Shown: piece after piece, positions 1-7,988 of the stretch
Layout of the letters: each line of letters begins with the position of its first letter
Numbering within the stretch: the first letter of the stretch is position 1
Assembly: GCA_900550035.1 (NCBI GenBank)
Contig: URQS01000038.1
Span: forward strand, 1-32,113
DNA from: an uncultured Prevotella sp.
Lineage (GTDB): Bacteria; Bacteroidota; Bacteroidia; Bacteroidales; Bacteroidaceae
Direction of reading: 5' to 3'
DNA: 32,113 bases
The notes under the pieces: model-generated
Databases searched by the model: none
Seen by the model: only the letters and a program-made list of their open reading frames with translations
Told to the model about the DNA's origin: nothing
Translations under genes and position numbers: made by a program

Positions 1-862
1 CTTGTCTGTTTTCACTCTTCTGGTTCCAGGTCTTGTCAAGATAAGTCTTCTGCTGCAAGTCTTCATTGTTTGGCAGGTATTGCTTTGCTCCAAAGGCGTA
101 TGCTCCTAACTCTAATCCATTCTTGCGATAGCCCATATTCAATTGGCTATATCCACCGAAGTTTTTCTTCTCATCATATTCACCTGTGGTTGAAGCATCA
201 AATCCGAAGCCCTCACCTTGTATCTTCTTTGTTGTGATACGGATGACCGCCTTGGTGCTGGCAGCGTAACGGGCACCAGGGTTAGTGATGACTTCCACCG
301 ACTTGATGTTATCAGAATGCAAACGGTCCAGCTCGCTCCTGTCTCTCATCTGTCGTCCATTGATATAGATAACAGGCTCACCACGTCCGAATACCTTGAT
401 GCTGCCATTCTGGGCAGATACTTTAGGGATGCGGTCGAGCAGGTTCTCCATTGTTCCTGCCTTCTCAAGTACGGAGCCGACAACGGTTGTCGTCATTCCA
501 CCATTCTTCAGGATAGTCTTAGGTAGGGATGACTTCACCACCACTTCACCAAGCGTCTCACTATCCTCTTCCATCTTTATAATGCCCACATTCTCGCCCT
601 CGCAATCCTTACAGATAGTCTTATAGCCTACGGATGTCACCTTGATGATTCCACCATTGCAGGAAGAGTCGATGACAAAGCTGCCATCCTCTCCACTCAC
701 TGCGCCCTTGACGAAAGCCGAGTCTGTTCTATTCAATAATACTACATTGGCAAACGCCAAAGGCTCGCCCTTCGTATCCATCACCTTACCTGTGATATTC
801 TGCGCCATCATCGGAGTCATAGCTGAGAGGCACAACGCTGTGGTAATAAGTTTCTTGTTCAT
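1..862 (-). CDS. Outer-membrane beta-barrel protein with carboxypeptidase-regulatory domain, partial (C-terminus outside window)
   Basis: The first 287 residues are visible and the reading frame runs off the left edge. A signal peptide (MNKKLITTALCLSAMTPMMA, then Q) is followed by a carboxypeptidase-regulatory-like beta-sandwich (about residues 22-105, starting NITGKVMDTKGEPLAFANVV). Next comes a TonB-receptor plug-like region (about 115-205) with LDRIPKV, IYINGRQM and VEVITNPGARY, and then the first strands of a barrel (GFDASTTGEYDEKKNFGG). This order matches the large Bacteroidetes outer_membrane_beta-barrel family, usually 750-900 aa. The substrate cannot be told. The start is the ATG directly behind an AT-rich leader, with a -7 box about 30 bp upstream. 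A dyad-rich region separates it from the SDR gene, so it appears to have its own regulated promoter. Family confidence is high and function is unknown. Confidence 0.85.
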   Translation of the reverse strand, partial: MNKKLITTALCLSAMTPMMAQNITGKVMDTKGEPLAFANVVLLNRTDSAFVKGAVSGEDGSFVIDSSCNGGIIKVTSVGYKTICKDCEGENVGIIKMEEDSETLGEVVVKSSLPKTILKNGGMTTTVVGSVLEKAGTMENLLDRIPKVSAQNGSIKVFGRGEPVIYINGRQMRDRSELDRLHSDNIKSVEVITNPGARYAASTKAVIRITTKKIQGEGFGFDASTTGEYDEKKNFGGYSQLNMGYRKNGLELGAYAFGAKQYLPNNEDLQQKTYLDKTWNQKSENRQ

Positions 863-890
863 AATCCCTTTACTTATGTTTTTCTGAGGG

Positions 891-898
891 CAAAAGTA
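891..898 (-). promoter_or_regulatory. -7 box (TACTTTTG) of the outer-membrane protein gene
   Basis: On the minus strand TACTTTTG fits the Bacteroidetes -7 consensus TAnnTTTG and would start RNA about 20-25 nt before the ATG at 862. No TTTG lies at the expected 20-bp distance, which suggests activator dependence. Confidence 0.5.
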
Positions 899-922
899 AA
901 GGAAATGACAAAAAAGGCTTTG

Positions 923-973
923 ACACAAAAGTGTATTTCTGATACAATTGGCTTAAGGATTACACTTTTGTGT
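923..973. promoter_or_regulatory. Paired inverted repeat, candidate operator
   Basis: ACACAAAAGTGTA (923-935) and its exact reverse complement TACACTTTTGTGT (961-973) are separated by 25 bp. Inside and across them lie further dyads: TGTAT-TTCTG-ATACA (932-946), and GATACAA (941-947) with TTGTATC (990-996). They sit just upstream of the -7 box at 891-898, about -38 to -90 from the inferred start, as expected for an activator or repressor site. The binding protein is unknown. Confidence 0.5.
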
Positions 974-1017
974 ATAAAAAGAATCTATTTTGTATCTTTT
1001 TAAAATCATACAACAAA

Positions 1018-1743
1018 CTACTTCACAAACCTCAGCCTTGTCCACAACCACCGTGGTATCATTGCCCATGCAGCTACAAGCATGCGATAGCGCCAGTCGA
1101 TTGTTACGGTCTCCTTGCCTTGCATTACAGCCTTAACTATGGAGCGTGCAACACTATTAGCCGAGAGTTGCAAGGGGAAATGACTTCCGGCTATAAGGTC
1201 GGTAGCTACAAAGCCTGGACGAATGTCAGTAATATGTATACCGAGTCGGCGCATGCGCGACTGCTGTGCAAGACATTCAAGATAGTGCGACTGGAAACGC
1301 TTGGTGGCTGAATAAGCCGGAGCTGCCCCCAATCCACGTGTGCGTGCTATGGAGGTGATGCAAGCTATCTGTCCACCTTTATTATTGGCAAACCAACTGT
1401 ATGCTGCCGTAACCATACGTGTGAAGCCCAAAGCATTGGTCTCCACGGTCTTCATCTCGCGTTCGATATCAAGCTCGCAGTTCTCCCACCCTATTCCCGA
1501 ACTATGGAAATAGATATCCATACCGCCAATCTCCGCTATAAGTTCATTGAGCAGATGTGGCGCAGCCTCATCAGTTACGTCTATCTGTCGATAAGCCTTG
1601 ATGTTCTCGTTTGACTTGACTATAGCTTCAAGTCTATCAACACGTCGTCCGGCTACACCGACAATGTATTCTCGCTCGGCAAGAAGACGAGCCACTTCTA
1701 GTCCTATACCCGAAGTGGCTCCTATTACTATTGCTTTTTTCAT
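1018..1743 (-). CDS. SDR family NAD(P)-dependent oxidoreductase
   Basis: This is a classical short-chain dehydrogenase/reductase of 241 aa, the usual length. The nucleotide-binding GATSGIG lies at residues 8-14, followed by AGRR at about 31-34, which suggests NADP preference. The catalytic tetrad is readable as N103 (ETNALG), S131 (CITS), Y144 and K148 (YSATK). The usual NNAG is HSSG here, a common variation. A hydrophobic C-terminal stretch (AAWAMIPRWLW) may associate with the membrane. It is the third gene of a minus-strand run (DXS-like, methyltransferase, SDR) and starts 21 nt after the methyltransferase stop, so it is probably co-transcribed. The substrate is unknown. Confidence 0.88.
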   Translation of the reverse strand: MKKAIVIGATSGIGLEVARLLAEREYIVGVAGRRVDRLEAIVKSNENIKAYRQIDVTDEAAPHLLNELIAEIGGMDIYFHSSGIGWENCELDIEREMKTVETNALGFTRMVTAAYSWFANNKGGQIACITSIARTRGLGAAPAYSATKRFQSHYLECLAQQSRMRRLGIHITDIRPGFVATDLIAGSHFPLQLSANSVARSIVKAVMQGKETVTIDWRYRMLVAAWAMIPRWLWTRLRFVK

Positions 1744-1764
1744 TGACTCGTATACACGTTATTA

Positions 1765-2538
1765 TTATGGAACTCTCACTACATCTACCACATGGCTGCC
1801 TGCTCCGATAAGGTCGGCACGTTCAGAGATGCACTTCTGATATTCTATGAAACGGGCAAATGTCTCGTCGTTCATGCGGTTGAGTCGTGTGCGCATATAG
1901 TCGGAAGCTCCGTCGGGCGAGAATATGGTGACACGTTCCAAGCCGGCACATTCGTCCAGACGGCTGATGTCGTCGATACGCACATAGTCGTAGAGCTCGT
2001 CTGCCGATGCCTGTATATGGAAGTTCTCATCGACAGCACCACGCTCCAACAATCCTTCTATACGGTCTTCGTCGAAGCAATACGACAGAATGCTGTACTC
2101 GTTCATCAGGTAAGCCACAAATATCAGTCCGCCAGATTTGGTGACGCGCTTTGCCTCGTTAAGAGCCTTAAGCTTCTCCTCGTCGCCAATGAGATGATAG
2201 AGCGGACCGAGCAACAGCGTAACATCTGCCATTGATGTTGGCAGGAACGGCATGTTGCGTGCATCGCCCTGCACAACGTCGGCTGTAGGCTCACGCTTTA
2301 GGAATACCTCGATATTGCGACGCACCAGTTCTACAGCCTTCACCTTATAGCCTTCTGCCATAAGAGCCGATGTGTAGCGACCGGTTCCTGCACCTATGTC
2401 AAGCAGCTGCATGTCAGGATTGATGAACCTACGCAAATGATGCATTGTGGTTTCAAACTCTACAATGCCGTGCCTACGCTGCAAGCGAAGGTCTTCGGGA
2501 TGCTTGTTATAATGTTTCTCTATATTGGATAATGCCAT
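1765..2538 (-). CDS. Class I SAM-dependent methyltransferase
   Basis: This 257-aa protein has the Rossmann SAM-binding motif LLDIGAGTG (GxGxG at residues 49-53), an acidic residue at the end of strand beta-2 (KAVELV), motif II-like VVQGDARNMPF and the post-motif VTLLLGPLYHL, all of the Methyltransf_11/25 type. No signal peptide or membrane segment is seen, so it should be cytoplasmic. It lies between the DXS-like gene (52 nt upstream) and the SDR (21 nt downstream), consistent with one operon. The 52-nt gap holds a heptanucleotide repeat. The methyl acceptor cannot be read from the sequence. Confidence 0.87.
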   Translation of the reverse strand: MALSNIEKHYNKHPEDLRLQRRHGIVEFETTMHHLRRFINPDMQLLDIGAGTGRYTSALMAEGYKVKAVELVRRNIEVFLKREPTADVVQGDARNMPFLPTSMADVTLLLGPLYHLIGDEEKLKALNEAKRVTKSGGLIFVAYLMNEYSILSYCFDEDRIEGLLERGAVDENFHIQASADELYDYVRIDDISRLDECAGLERVTIFSPDGASDYMRTRLNRMNDETFARFIEYQKCISERADLIGAGSHVVDVVRVP

Positions 2539-2546
2539 ATTTTTTT

Positions 2547-2582
2547 AGTTGAGAGTTGAGAATTGAGAATTGAGAGTTATGA
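2547..2582. repeat. Tandem heptanucleotide repeat (ARTTGAG)n
   Basis: Four consecutive 7-mers (AGTTGAG twice, then AATTGAG twice) end in AGTTATGA. A related array with the same AGTTATGA ending lies at 7824-7861. Both occupy short gaps between co-directional genes, so this is an interspersed repeat family rather than a gene-specific signal. Confidence 0.75.
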
Positions 2583-2590
2583 TATGCTGT

Positions 2591-4375
2591 TTATATTAAC
2601 GCCAACACATCCTCCACGATTTGTTCGTCGAGCAAACGGTTGTCCTCAAGCAACTGCTCTACATTGTATCTGTCGTACAATCCCTTCTTAACGCCACACA
2701 CAAGCACCTTCATATCTGATGTGCCGTAATAAGAAGCTATGCGTTCGCCAAAGCCACCATCCTTGCAACCGTCTTCCAATGTTACTACAAGGTTATGGTT
2801 CGTCTTCAACGCTTCGAGCGTTTCGGCATCCACCTCATTAAGATAGCGTGGATTGACGAGCGTTGCATCAATACCCTTGTCGGCAAGCAGACGCACTACG
2901 TTCTCGCCCTTCTGATAGAACGAACCAGCAGCAATGATTGCCACCTTAGAGCCTTCGTGCATCATCTTATACTTAGCCTCATAACCATACCCTTCGTCCA
3001 CTTTCTCTGTTGTATGAACAACTCCGTTACTCGGCACACGAATGGCAATAGGCTTCTTGTCTTGCAGTATTGCCCAACGCATCATTGCGAAATATTCCTC
3101 GCATGTGGTAGGAGCGAGATAGATGAGTCCCGGTATGCTGCAAAGCATAGGTATATCAAAGAGACAGATGTGGGTGATGTCGTTCATTGAGTTCACTCCG
3201 CCTCCTACTACATTGATTACTGCTGGGTTGGAATTGATGCAGAGATCCTGTGCTATCTGGTCGTAGGTGCGCTGGATGAATGTGCTATATACTGTCCATA
3301 CCGGATGTAGTCCACCCTTAGCCATACCCGAAATCATAGCCACAGCCTGCTCTTCGGCAATGCCCATATCAAGGTGCTGTGAGCCAGCCTGCTTACGTTT
3401 ATCGGCAGTGAAGCCTGCTGCTGTAGGTGTTCCAGCTGTTACGGCAATGAGGGTTTTGTCATGCTTCATTTCGCGCAGCATCCAGTCAGAGAAGAGTTCG
3501 GGATATGTCTCGCATGGTTTTACCTCAGGCATTGTTCCATCGGCATTTCTCAGCGGTCGACTACCATCATCAAGATTGAACGGCATTCCCCAATGCCAAG
3601 CTTCCTTGTCGTTTACGGCAGGGGCATAGCCGTGACCTTTCTCTGTGTGGATATGAACAACTGTAGGGCGGTCAGTATCCTTGACGCTACGGAATACTTC
3701 AATGAGTTTAGCTATATCATTGCCTTCCTCCAGATACTTATACTCAAATCCCCATGCCTTAAACCAGTTGTGTCCGCACTCGCCACGGCTCTCGCGAAGC
3801 GCACGCAGATTCTTGTATATACCGCCATGGTTCTCGGCGATAGACATCTCGTTGTCGTTTACAATGATGATGATACCCGTGCCAAGCTCAGAAGCCTCAT
3901 CGAGTCCTTCGAAAGCCTCACCGCCCGACAGCGAACCGTCACCTATTACGGCTATGATATTCTCCTTGGTTCCCTTCACGTCGCGTGCCTTCTGCAGTCC
4001 GGTTGCAAGACTGATGGATGTGGAAGTGTGGCCCACCTCGAAGTTGTCGTACTCGGGACACTCTGCCGGAGAAGAATAGCCCGATATGGCATTCATATCG
4101 TCTACGTTGCCAAGGAATCCGGCTGCACGACCGGTCAATACTTTATGCGGATAGCACTGGTGGCTGACATCGAACACAAACTTATCCTCTGGCGCATTGA
4201 ACACATAGTGCAATGCTACCGTTGCTTCTACAAATCCGAGGTTAGGACCTACGTGTCCGCCATGCTTGCTCACACGATTGAGCACAGCCTGACGCACTTC
4301 GTCGGCTACAATATTAAGTGTCGCGATGTCCATGCCTTTCAAGTCGGCAGGACTCTGTATCTTCTCTATATACAT
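2591..4375 (-). CDS. DXS-like thiamine-diphosphate transketolase-family enzyme (divergent 1-deoxyxylulose-5-phosphate synthase paralogue)
   Basis: The 594 residues show the DXS layout: ThDP-binding domain with H41 (KHGGH), H116 (GHTSTSIS) and GDG at 145-147 leading to NDNEMSIAEN at 173-182; a pyrimidine domain with catalytic Glu E341 (GIAEEQAV) and YSTFIQRTYDQ at 363-373; then a C-terminal transketolase domain. Canonical DXS makes 1-deoxy-D-xylulose 5-phosphate from pyruvate and glyceraldehyde 3-phosphate for isoprenoid and thiamine synthesis. By eye, however, the DRAGIVGADGQTHQG segment of E. coli DXS reads VGGGVNSMNDITHIC here, and YPRGN reads VPSNG, so two phosphate-contacting Arg appear lost. 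It is also shorter than typical DXS (about 620-640 aa). I therefore call the fold firmly but the reaction only tentatively. It heads the methyltransferase/SDR operon. Confidence 0.8.
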   Translation of the reverse strand: MYIEKIQSPADLKGMDIATLNIVADEVRQAVLNRVSKHGGHVGPNLGFVEATVALHYVFNAPEDKFVFDVSHQCYPHKVLTGRAAGFLGNVDDMNAISGYSSPAECPEYDNFEVGHTSTSISLATGLQKARDVKGTKENIIAVIGDGSLSGGEAFEGLDEASELGTGIIIIVNDNEMSIAENHGGIYKNLRALRESRGECGHNWFKAWGFEYKYLEEGNDIAKLIEVFRSVKDTDRPTVVHIHTEKGHGYAPAVNDKEAWHWGMPFNLDDGSRPLRNADGTMPEVKPCETYPELFSDWMLREMKHDKTLIAVTAGTPTAAGFTADKRKQAGSQHLDMGIAEEQAVAMISGMAKGGLHPVWTVYSTFIQRTYDQIAQDLCINSNPAVINVVGGGVNSMNDITHICLFDIPMLCSIPGLIYLAPTTCEEYFAMMRWAILQDKKPIAIRVPSNGVVHTTEKVDEGYGYEAKYKMMHEGSKVAIIAAGSFYQKGENVVRLLADKGIDATLVNPRYLNEVDAETLEALKTNHNLVVTLEDGCKDGGFGERIASYYGTSDMKVLVCGVKKGLYDRYNVEQLLEDNRLLDEQIVEDVLALI

Positions 4376-4417
4376 CGTTTATTGATTGATTTATTTGTTC
4401 GTTACTGTTTCACGTTG

Positions 4418-4425
4418 CAAAGATA
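4418..4425 (-). promoter_or_regulatory. -7 box (TATCTTTG) of the DXS-like operon
   Basis: On the minus strand TATCTTTG matches TAnnTTTG exactly, 43 bp before the start codon at 4375. The -33 element is not recognisable at the usual spacing. Confidence 0.5.
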
Positions 4426-4494
4426 CTAACATTATTACATTAATGCTATACCACGATTGCGGAATATATTACCAAGAAGACAGAATAAATATAA

Positions 4495-4527
4495 AACGGC
4501 AGACTCTCAAGATGAAAGTCCGCCGTT
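4495..4527 (-). terminator. Intrinsic terminator after the DPP-IV gene
   Basis: An 11-bp stem (AACGGCAGACT 4495-4505 with AGTCCGCCGTT 4517-4527, one G-U pair) lies about 30 nt past the DPP-IV stop. Read on the minus strand it is followed by a U-rich run (TTTTATATTTATT). Confidence 0.7.
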
Positions 4528-4555
4528 ATATTATAATAGTTCAGCAAGCTGTTTT

Positions 4556-6760
4556 TTACTTCAGTTCTGTCATAAAGAACTGTGCCACCTGACGAAGCAG
4601 GTGATTGCGTGTGTTGCCACCATAAATGCCGTGGTTGCGGTTGGTGTAGAGCAGTTCGCGGAAGTCCTTGTCTGCCTGAACCAAAGCCTCCGAGTATTCG
4701 TACATGTTCTGCGGATGAACGTTGTCATCGGCTGTACCGTGGCAAAGGAGCAATGCTCCGTGAAGCTTTGAAGCACGAACGATTGGATTGGTAGCGTAGC
4801 CATCGGGGTTCTCCTTAGGTGTACGCATATAACGCTCAGTGTATACCGAGTCGTAGAAGCGCCAGTTGGTTGGAGGAGCTATTGAAACTCCTGCACGGAA
4901 TACTGGACGACCCTCACTCATACTCATAAGTGTGTTGAATCCGCCATAACTCCATCCCCATATACCGATGCGATCCTTGTCTACATAAGGAAGTGTTCCG
5001 AGATAGAGAGCTGTCTCTACCTGGTCGCGCGACTCTAAATCGCCGAGGTTGAGATATGTGCACTTCTCGAATTCGGCACCACGTCCGCCTGTGCCACGTC
5101 CGTCAACGCTGACTACGATGAAGCCCTGCTGTGCAAGGTAAGAATCGTAAGCTCCGCCCTGACCCATCGAACCTGCGCTCCAAGCGTTCTTAACCTGCTG
5201 GCTACCGGGGCCGCTATACTGGTGCATGATGACGGGATAGCGCTTAGAAGCATCGAAGTCGAGCGGACGAAGCATCCATCCATTAAGGGTGACACCCTCA
5301 GAAGTGGTGAACGAGAAAGCCTCGCGCTTGCAGAATCCATAGTCCTTGATGGTCTGACGCAATTCACGGTTGTCCTGCAATGTAGAGATAACCTTGCCGG
5401 AACGTGTACGTGTTGTATATACATAAGGTGTATTGTAGTCGCTCCATGTATTGATGAAGTACTGATAGTCGCCCGAGAAGAGAGCCGAGTTCCATCCCTC
5501 TGCATCGGTGAGTCGCTCTATCTTGCCATTCTTATGGCTTACGTATACCTGACGGTCGGTAGCACCAAGGGCAGCAGCCTGATAGTATACATCGCCGGTC
5601 TTGGCGTCGAAACCATATACTTCGGTAATGTCGTACTTGCCACCAATTGTACGTTGCAACTTACCGTTCATATTGTATACGTAAAGATTCATATAACCAG
5701 AACGGTCGCTGGGCAGAAGAATGTTGTTGCCAACGAACTTGATGGCTTCAACTGCCGACTCCTGCACATACTTGGGCACCGACTCCTTGATAAGGAGCTG
5801 GGCTACGGTGGTGCGAGGATTGACAGCATAGAGACAGAGCTGGTCCTGATGACGATTCATTGTATATACAACGATGCGGTTGGGGTCGATGGTCGACTTG
5901 ATGCGGGGCATATAACCGTCGGCATCGATTGGCACATTAAGACGATTTATCTTGCGACTCTTGATGTCGTAGCTCCAAGCTGTTACGACGCTGTTGTCCT
6001 GACCTGCCTTAGGATACTTGTAAGAGTAGAATCCGGGATAGTCGGTATATTCTGTATTCTCGGGACGCATACCCTTATACATCTGCAACGAATAGGTCTT
6101 CACCTTCGACTCGTCGTAGCGAATCCAGCAAAGCATGGTACCGTCGGCGTTGAATGTAAGTGCGCGGTTGAATCCGAATTCCTCCTCGTTAACCCAGTCG
6201 GGAATACCGTTGATTACCTCATTGAACTTGCCGTCCTTAGTCACCTGTATCTCAGCATTATCATAGAGCAACTTTACAAGGAAGATGTTGCCCTCACGAA
6301 CGAATGCCACCTGCTGACCGTCGGCCGACCATGTGGGCACCTGCTGAGGTCCGCCGTCAGAGAGACGCTCCAGTTTGCGTGAGGCGATGGTGTAGATATA
6401 GTGTACGGCTGTGTACGAACGGCGGTATATGTAGTTGGTCTTGGTCTGTATGAGCATACGTGTACCGTCGGGCGACATTGTATAGCCATCAAACGATTTG
6501 ATTTTCTCGCCCATGGTGTTGTTTACATCGAAGAGTACAGACTGTTCGCGTCCGGTCTTGAACGAATAAGTGACAATGCGCTTGCCGTCGTCGCTGATGC
6601 GGGCGTAGGTATCTGTTCCCTCGATGGGATTGATGCCCGACACTACCTTAGGCGCAAACTTACTGCTTGTAACGTCTGCCAGAGTGAGCTTCTGGGCAGC
6701 CGAAGCTGAAGATACAAACATCATAAGGAATGTTGTACAGATAAGGATTAAACGCTTCAT
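4556..6760 (-). CDS. Dipeptidyl-peptidase IV, S9 family, exported
   Basis: This 734-aa serine peptidase has a clear signal peptide (MKRLILICTTFLMMFVSSASA). An eight-blade propeller region (about 40-480) carries the DPP-IV glutamate motif DWVNEEEF, which recognises the substrate N-terminus. The alpha/beta-hydrolase domain has the nucleophile S604 in GWSYGG, D678 in HGTADDNVH and H710 in NRNHGIYGG. Length and spacing of the triad match the family. DPP-IV removes X-Pro (or X-Ala) dipeptides from peptides, here in the periplasm or on the cell surface, as in other protein-fermenting Bacteroidales. The gene is monocistronic, with its own terminator and a promoter region shared divergently with the radical SAM gene. 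Confidence 0.93.
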   Translation of the reverse strand: MKRLILICTTFLMMFVSSASAAQKLTLADVTSSKFAPKVVSGINPIEGTDTYARISDDGKRIVTYSFKTGREQSVLFDVNNTMGEKIKSFDGYTMSPDGTRMLIQTKTNYIYRRSYTAVHYIYTIASRKLERLSDGGPQQVPTWSADGQQVAFVREGNIFLVKLLYDNAEIQVTKDGKFNEVINGIPDWVNEEEFGFNRALTFNADGTMLCWIRYDESKVKTYSLQMYKGMRPENTEYTDYPGFYSYKYPKAGQDNSVVTAWSYDIKSRKINRLNVPIDADGYMPRIKSTIDPNRIVVYTMNRHQDQLCLYAVNPRTTVAQLLIKESVPKYVQESAVEAIKFVGNNILLPSDRSGYMNLYVYNMNGKLQRTIGGKYDITEVYGFDAKTGDVYYQAAALGATDRQVYVSHKNGKIERLTDAEGWNSALFSGDYQYFINTWSDYNTPYVYTTRTRSGKVISTLQDNRELRQTIKDYGFCKREAFSFTTSEGVTLNGWMLRPLDFDASKRYPVIMHQYSGPGSQQVKNAWSAGSMGQGGAYDSYLAQQGFIVVSVDGRGTGGRGAEFEKCTYLNLGDLESRDQVETALYLGTLPYVDKDRIGIWGWSYGGFNTLMSMSEGRPVFRAGVSIAPPTNWRFYDSVYTERYMRTPKENPDGYATNPIVRASKLHGALLLCHGTADDNVHPQNMYEYSEALVQADKDFRELLYTNRNHGIYGGNTRNHLLRQVAQFFMTELK

Positions 6761-6764
6761 TTGG

Positions 6765-6798
6765 TTAATTATTAATTATTATTTATTAGTTATTAATT
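6765..6798. repeat. TTAATTATT simple repeat
   Basis: Repeated TTAATTATTAATTATT-type AT sequence occupies the untranslated leader of the DPP-IV gene. A related TTAATGATT run (18042-18080) occupies the leader of the GH130 gene, so such tracts recur in front of minus-strand genes here. Confidence 0.5.
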
Positions 6799-6855
6799 GC
6801 ATTTTAGGGGGTAGACAGATATTCGGGGGCGTTGCAATGAGCCGTATGTCTATAT

Positions 6856-6887
6856 TTTGCAAAGTTATAATTTTTTCCGTACATTTG
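6856..6887 (+). promoter_or_regulatory. Consensus Bacteroidetes promoter of the radical SAM gene
   Basis: TTTG at 6856-6859 and TACATTTG at 6880-6887 are spaced by exactly 20 bp, a full match to the -33/-7 consensus. Transcription should begin around 6893, giving a leader of about 20 nt before the ATG at 6914. Confidence 0.75.
6860..6867 (-). promoter_or_regulatory. -7 box (TAACTTTG) of the DPP-IV gene
   Basis: The minus-strand TAACTTTG overlaps the divergent promoter: it directly abuts the plus-strand -33 TTTG through the dyad TTTGCAAA (6856-6863). The DPP-IV leader would be about 95 nt long. No good -33 box is visible on this strand. Confidence 0.5.
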
Positions 6888-6913
6888 CACTCCTAAACCA
6901 ATAAGTTTTGTCT

Positions 6914-7825
6914 ATGACACCACAATTATACAACGACTACGGGGCTTGGATACGAAAGAAATTTCCTTTCCGCGTGCAAAAGATATCTATCGATGCTGGA
7001 TTTGCCTGTCCCAACCGCGACGGACATGTAGGCATCGGTGGCTGCACATTCTGCGACAACCGCACGTTCAACCCCTCTTATTGCCAGCCGTCGAAGTCGA
7101 TAGCCGAACAGATAAGCGAGGGCAAGGAGTTCTTTGCCCGAAAATATACGGGCATGAAGTATCTGGCATATTTTCAAGCCTATAGCAACACCTACGCATC
7201 GGTAGAAACATTGAAGCGCAGATACGAAGAGGCTTTGAGTCAGGAGGATGTTGTGGGTATTATAATAGGTACGCGACCCGACTGCGTAGGCAGCGAAGTG
7301 ATGGACTATCTGGAGCGTCTCAACCACCAGACTTTTATGATTGTGGAGTATGGCATCGAGTCAGTGTCGGACCAAACTTTGTTGCGTGTCAACCGCGGAC
7401 ACGACTTCGGGTGCTCGCGACGCGCCATTGAGGAGACTCACGACCGTGGCATTCTGACGTGCGGACATATAATATTAGGATTGCCAGGTGAGTCGGCTGA
7501 GGATAATATCAGGCAAGCGGATGTGGTGTCGTCACTTGAACTCGACATCATGAAACTGCACCAACTGCAAATAATACGTGGCACACAGCTTGCCGAAGAA
7601 TATTGCCGCGAGCCGTTCAAGCTGTATACAGCCGACGAATACATCGACCTTTGCATACGCTATCTTGAACGGCTGCGCAACGATATTATTGTAGAACGAT
7701 TTGTAAGCCAGTCGCCTGCCGACATGCTCATAGCCCCCAAGTGGGGACTGAAGAACTATGAATTCACCAACCGACTGGTCAATGAGATGAAGCGAAGGGG
7801 CACGTGGCAGGGACGACTGCTGTAG
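6914..7825 (+). CDS. TIGR01212 family radical SAM protein (YhcC-like)
   Basis: This 303-aa radical SAM protein has the cluster-binding cysteines C32, C44 and C47 in ACPNRDGHVGIGGCTFC, the wide CX11CX2C arrangement characteristic of TIGR01212/YhcC. Also typical are the FQAYSNTY motif and the EYGIES and GHIILGLPGE segments of the TIM barrel. The reaction of this family is not established; a role in RNA modification or cofactor chemistry is possible. I chose ATG 6914 over an upstream in-frame TTG at 6908 because ATG is preferred and fits the promoter spacing. It is cytoplasmic, and a 7-mer repeat separates it from glnS. Confidence 0.9.
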   Translation: MTPQLYNDYGAWIRKKFPFRVQKISIDAGFACPNRDGHVGIGGCTFCDNRTFNPSYCQPSKSIAEQISEGKEFFARKYTGMKYLAYFQAYSNTYASVETLKRRYEEALSQEDVVGIIIGTRPDCVGSEVMDYLERLNHQTFMIVEYGIESVSDQTLLRVNRGHDFGCSRRAIEETHDRGILTCGHIILGLPGESAEDNIRQADVVSSLELDIMKLHQLQIIRGTQLAEEYCREPFKLYTADEYIDLCIRYLERLRNDIIVERFVSQSPADMLIAPKWGLKNYEFTNRLVNEMKRRGTWQGRLL

Positions 7826-7861
7826 TTGAGAAAGTTGAGAGTTGAGGGTTGAGAGTTATGA
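7824..7861. repeat. Tandem heptanucleotide repeat (RGTTGAG)n
   Basis: AGTTGAG (7824-7830), a two-base interruption, AGTTGAG twice and GGTTGAG, ending in AGTTATGA. It is the second member of the family seen at 2547-2582 and lies in the gap between the radical SAM gene and glnS. Confidence 0.75.
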
Positions 7862-7908
7862 AAACAAAATAATCGTACAGGAATAACGCTCAATCCACGT
7901 TTTTTGCT

Positions 7909-7916
7909 TAACTTTG
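7909..7916 (+). promoter_or_regulatory. -7 box (TAACTTTG) of glnS
   Basis: TAACTTTG fits TAnnTTTG. The upstream -33 position has no TTTG. The predicted leader is about 65 nt and AT-rich. Confidence 0.55.
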
Positions 7917-7988
7917 CACATAATTATAATAATGATTACCCCGAAACTACTATAATGTTAATAGGTATAAAACAAAAAACAATATATT

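Noticed and set aside
3461..4429. Long plus-strand open frame inside the DXS-like gene
   Set aside because: It is the antisense shadow of a gene with clear thiamine-diphosphate motifs.
5222..6382. Long plus-strand open frame inside the DPP-IV gene
   Set aside because: It is fully antisense to a well-supported gene with a complete catalytic triad and has no family features.
6908..6913. TTG start for the radical SAM gene
   Set aside because: An ATG lies two codons later; the TTG overlaps the leader start and adds nothing conserved.
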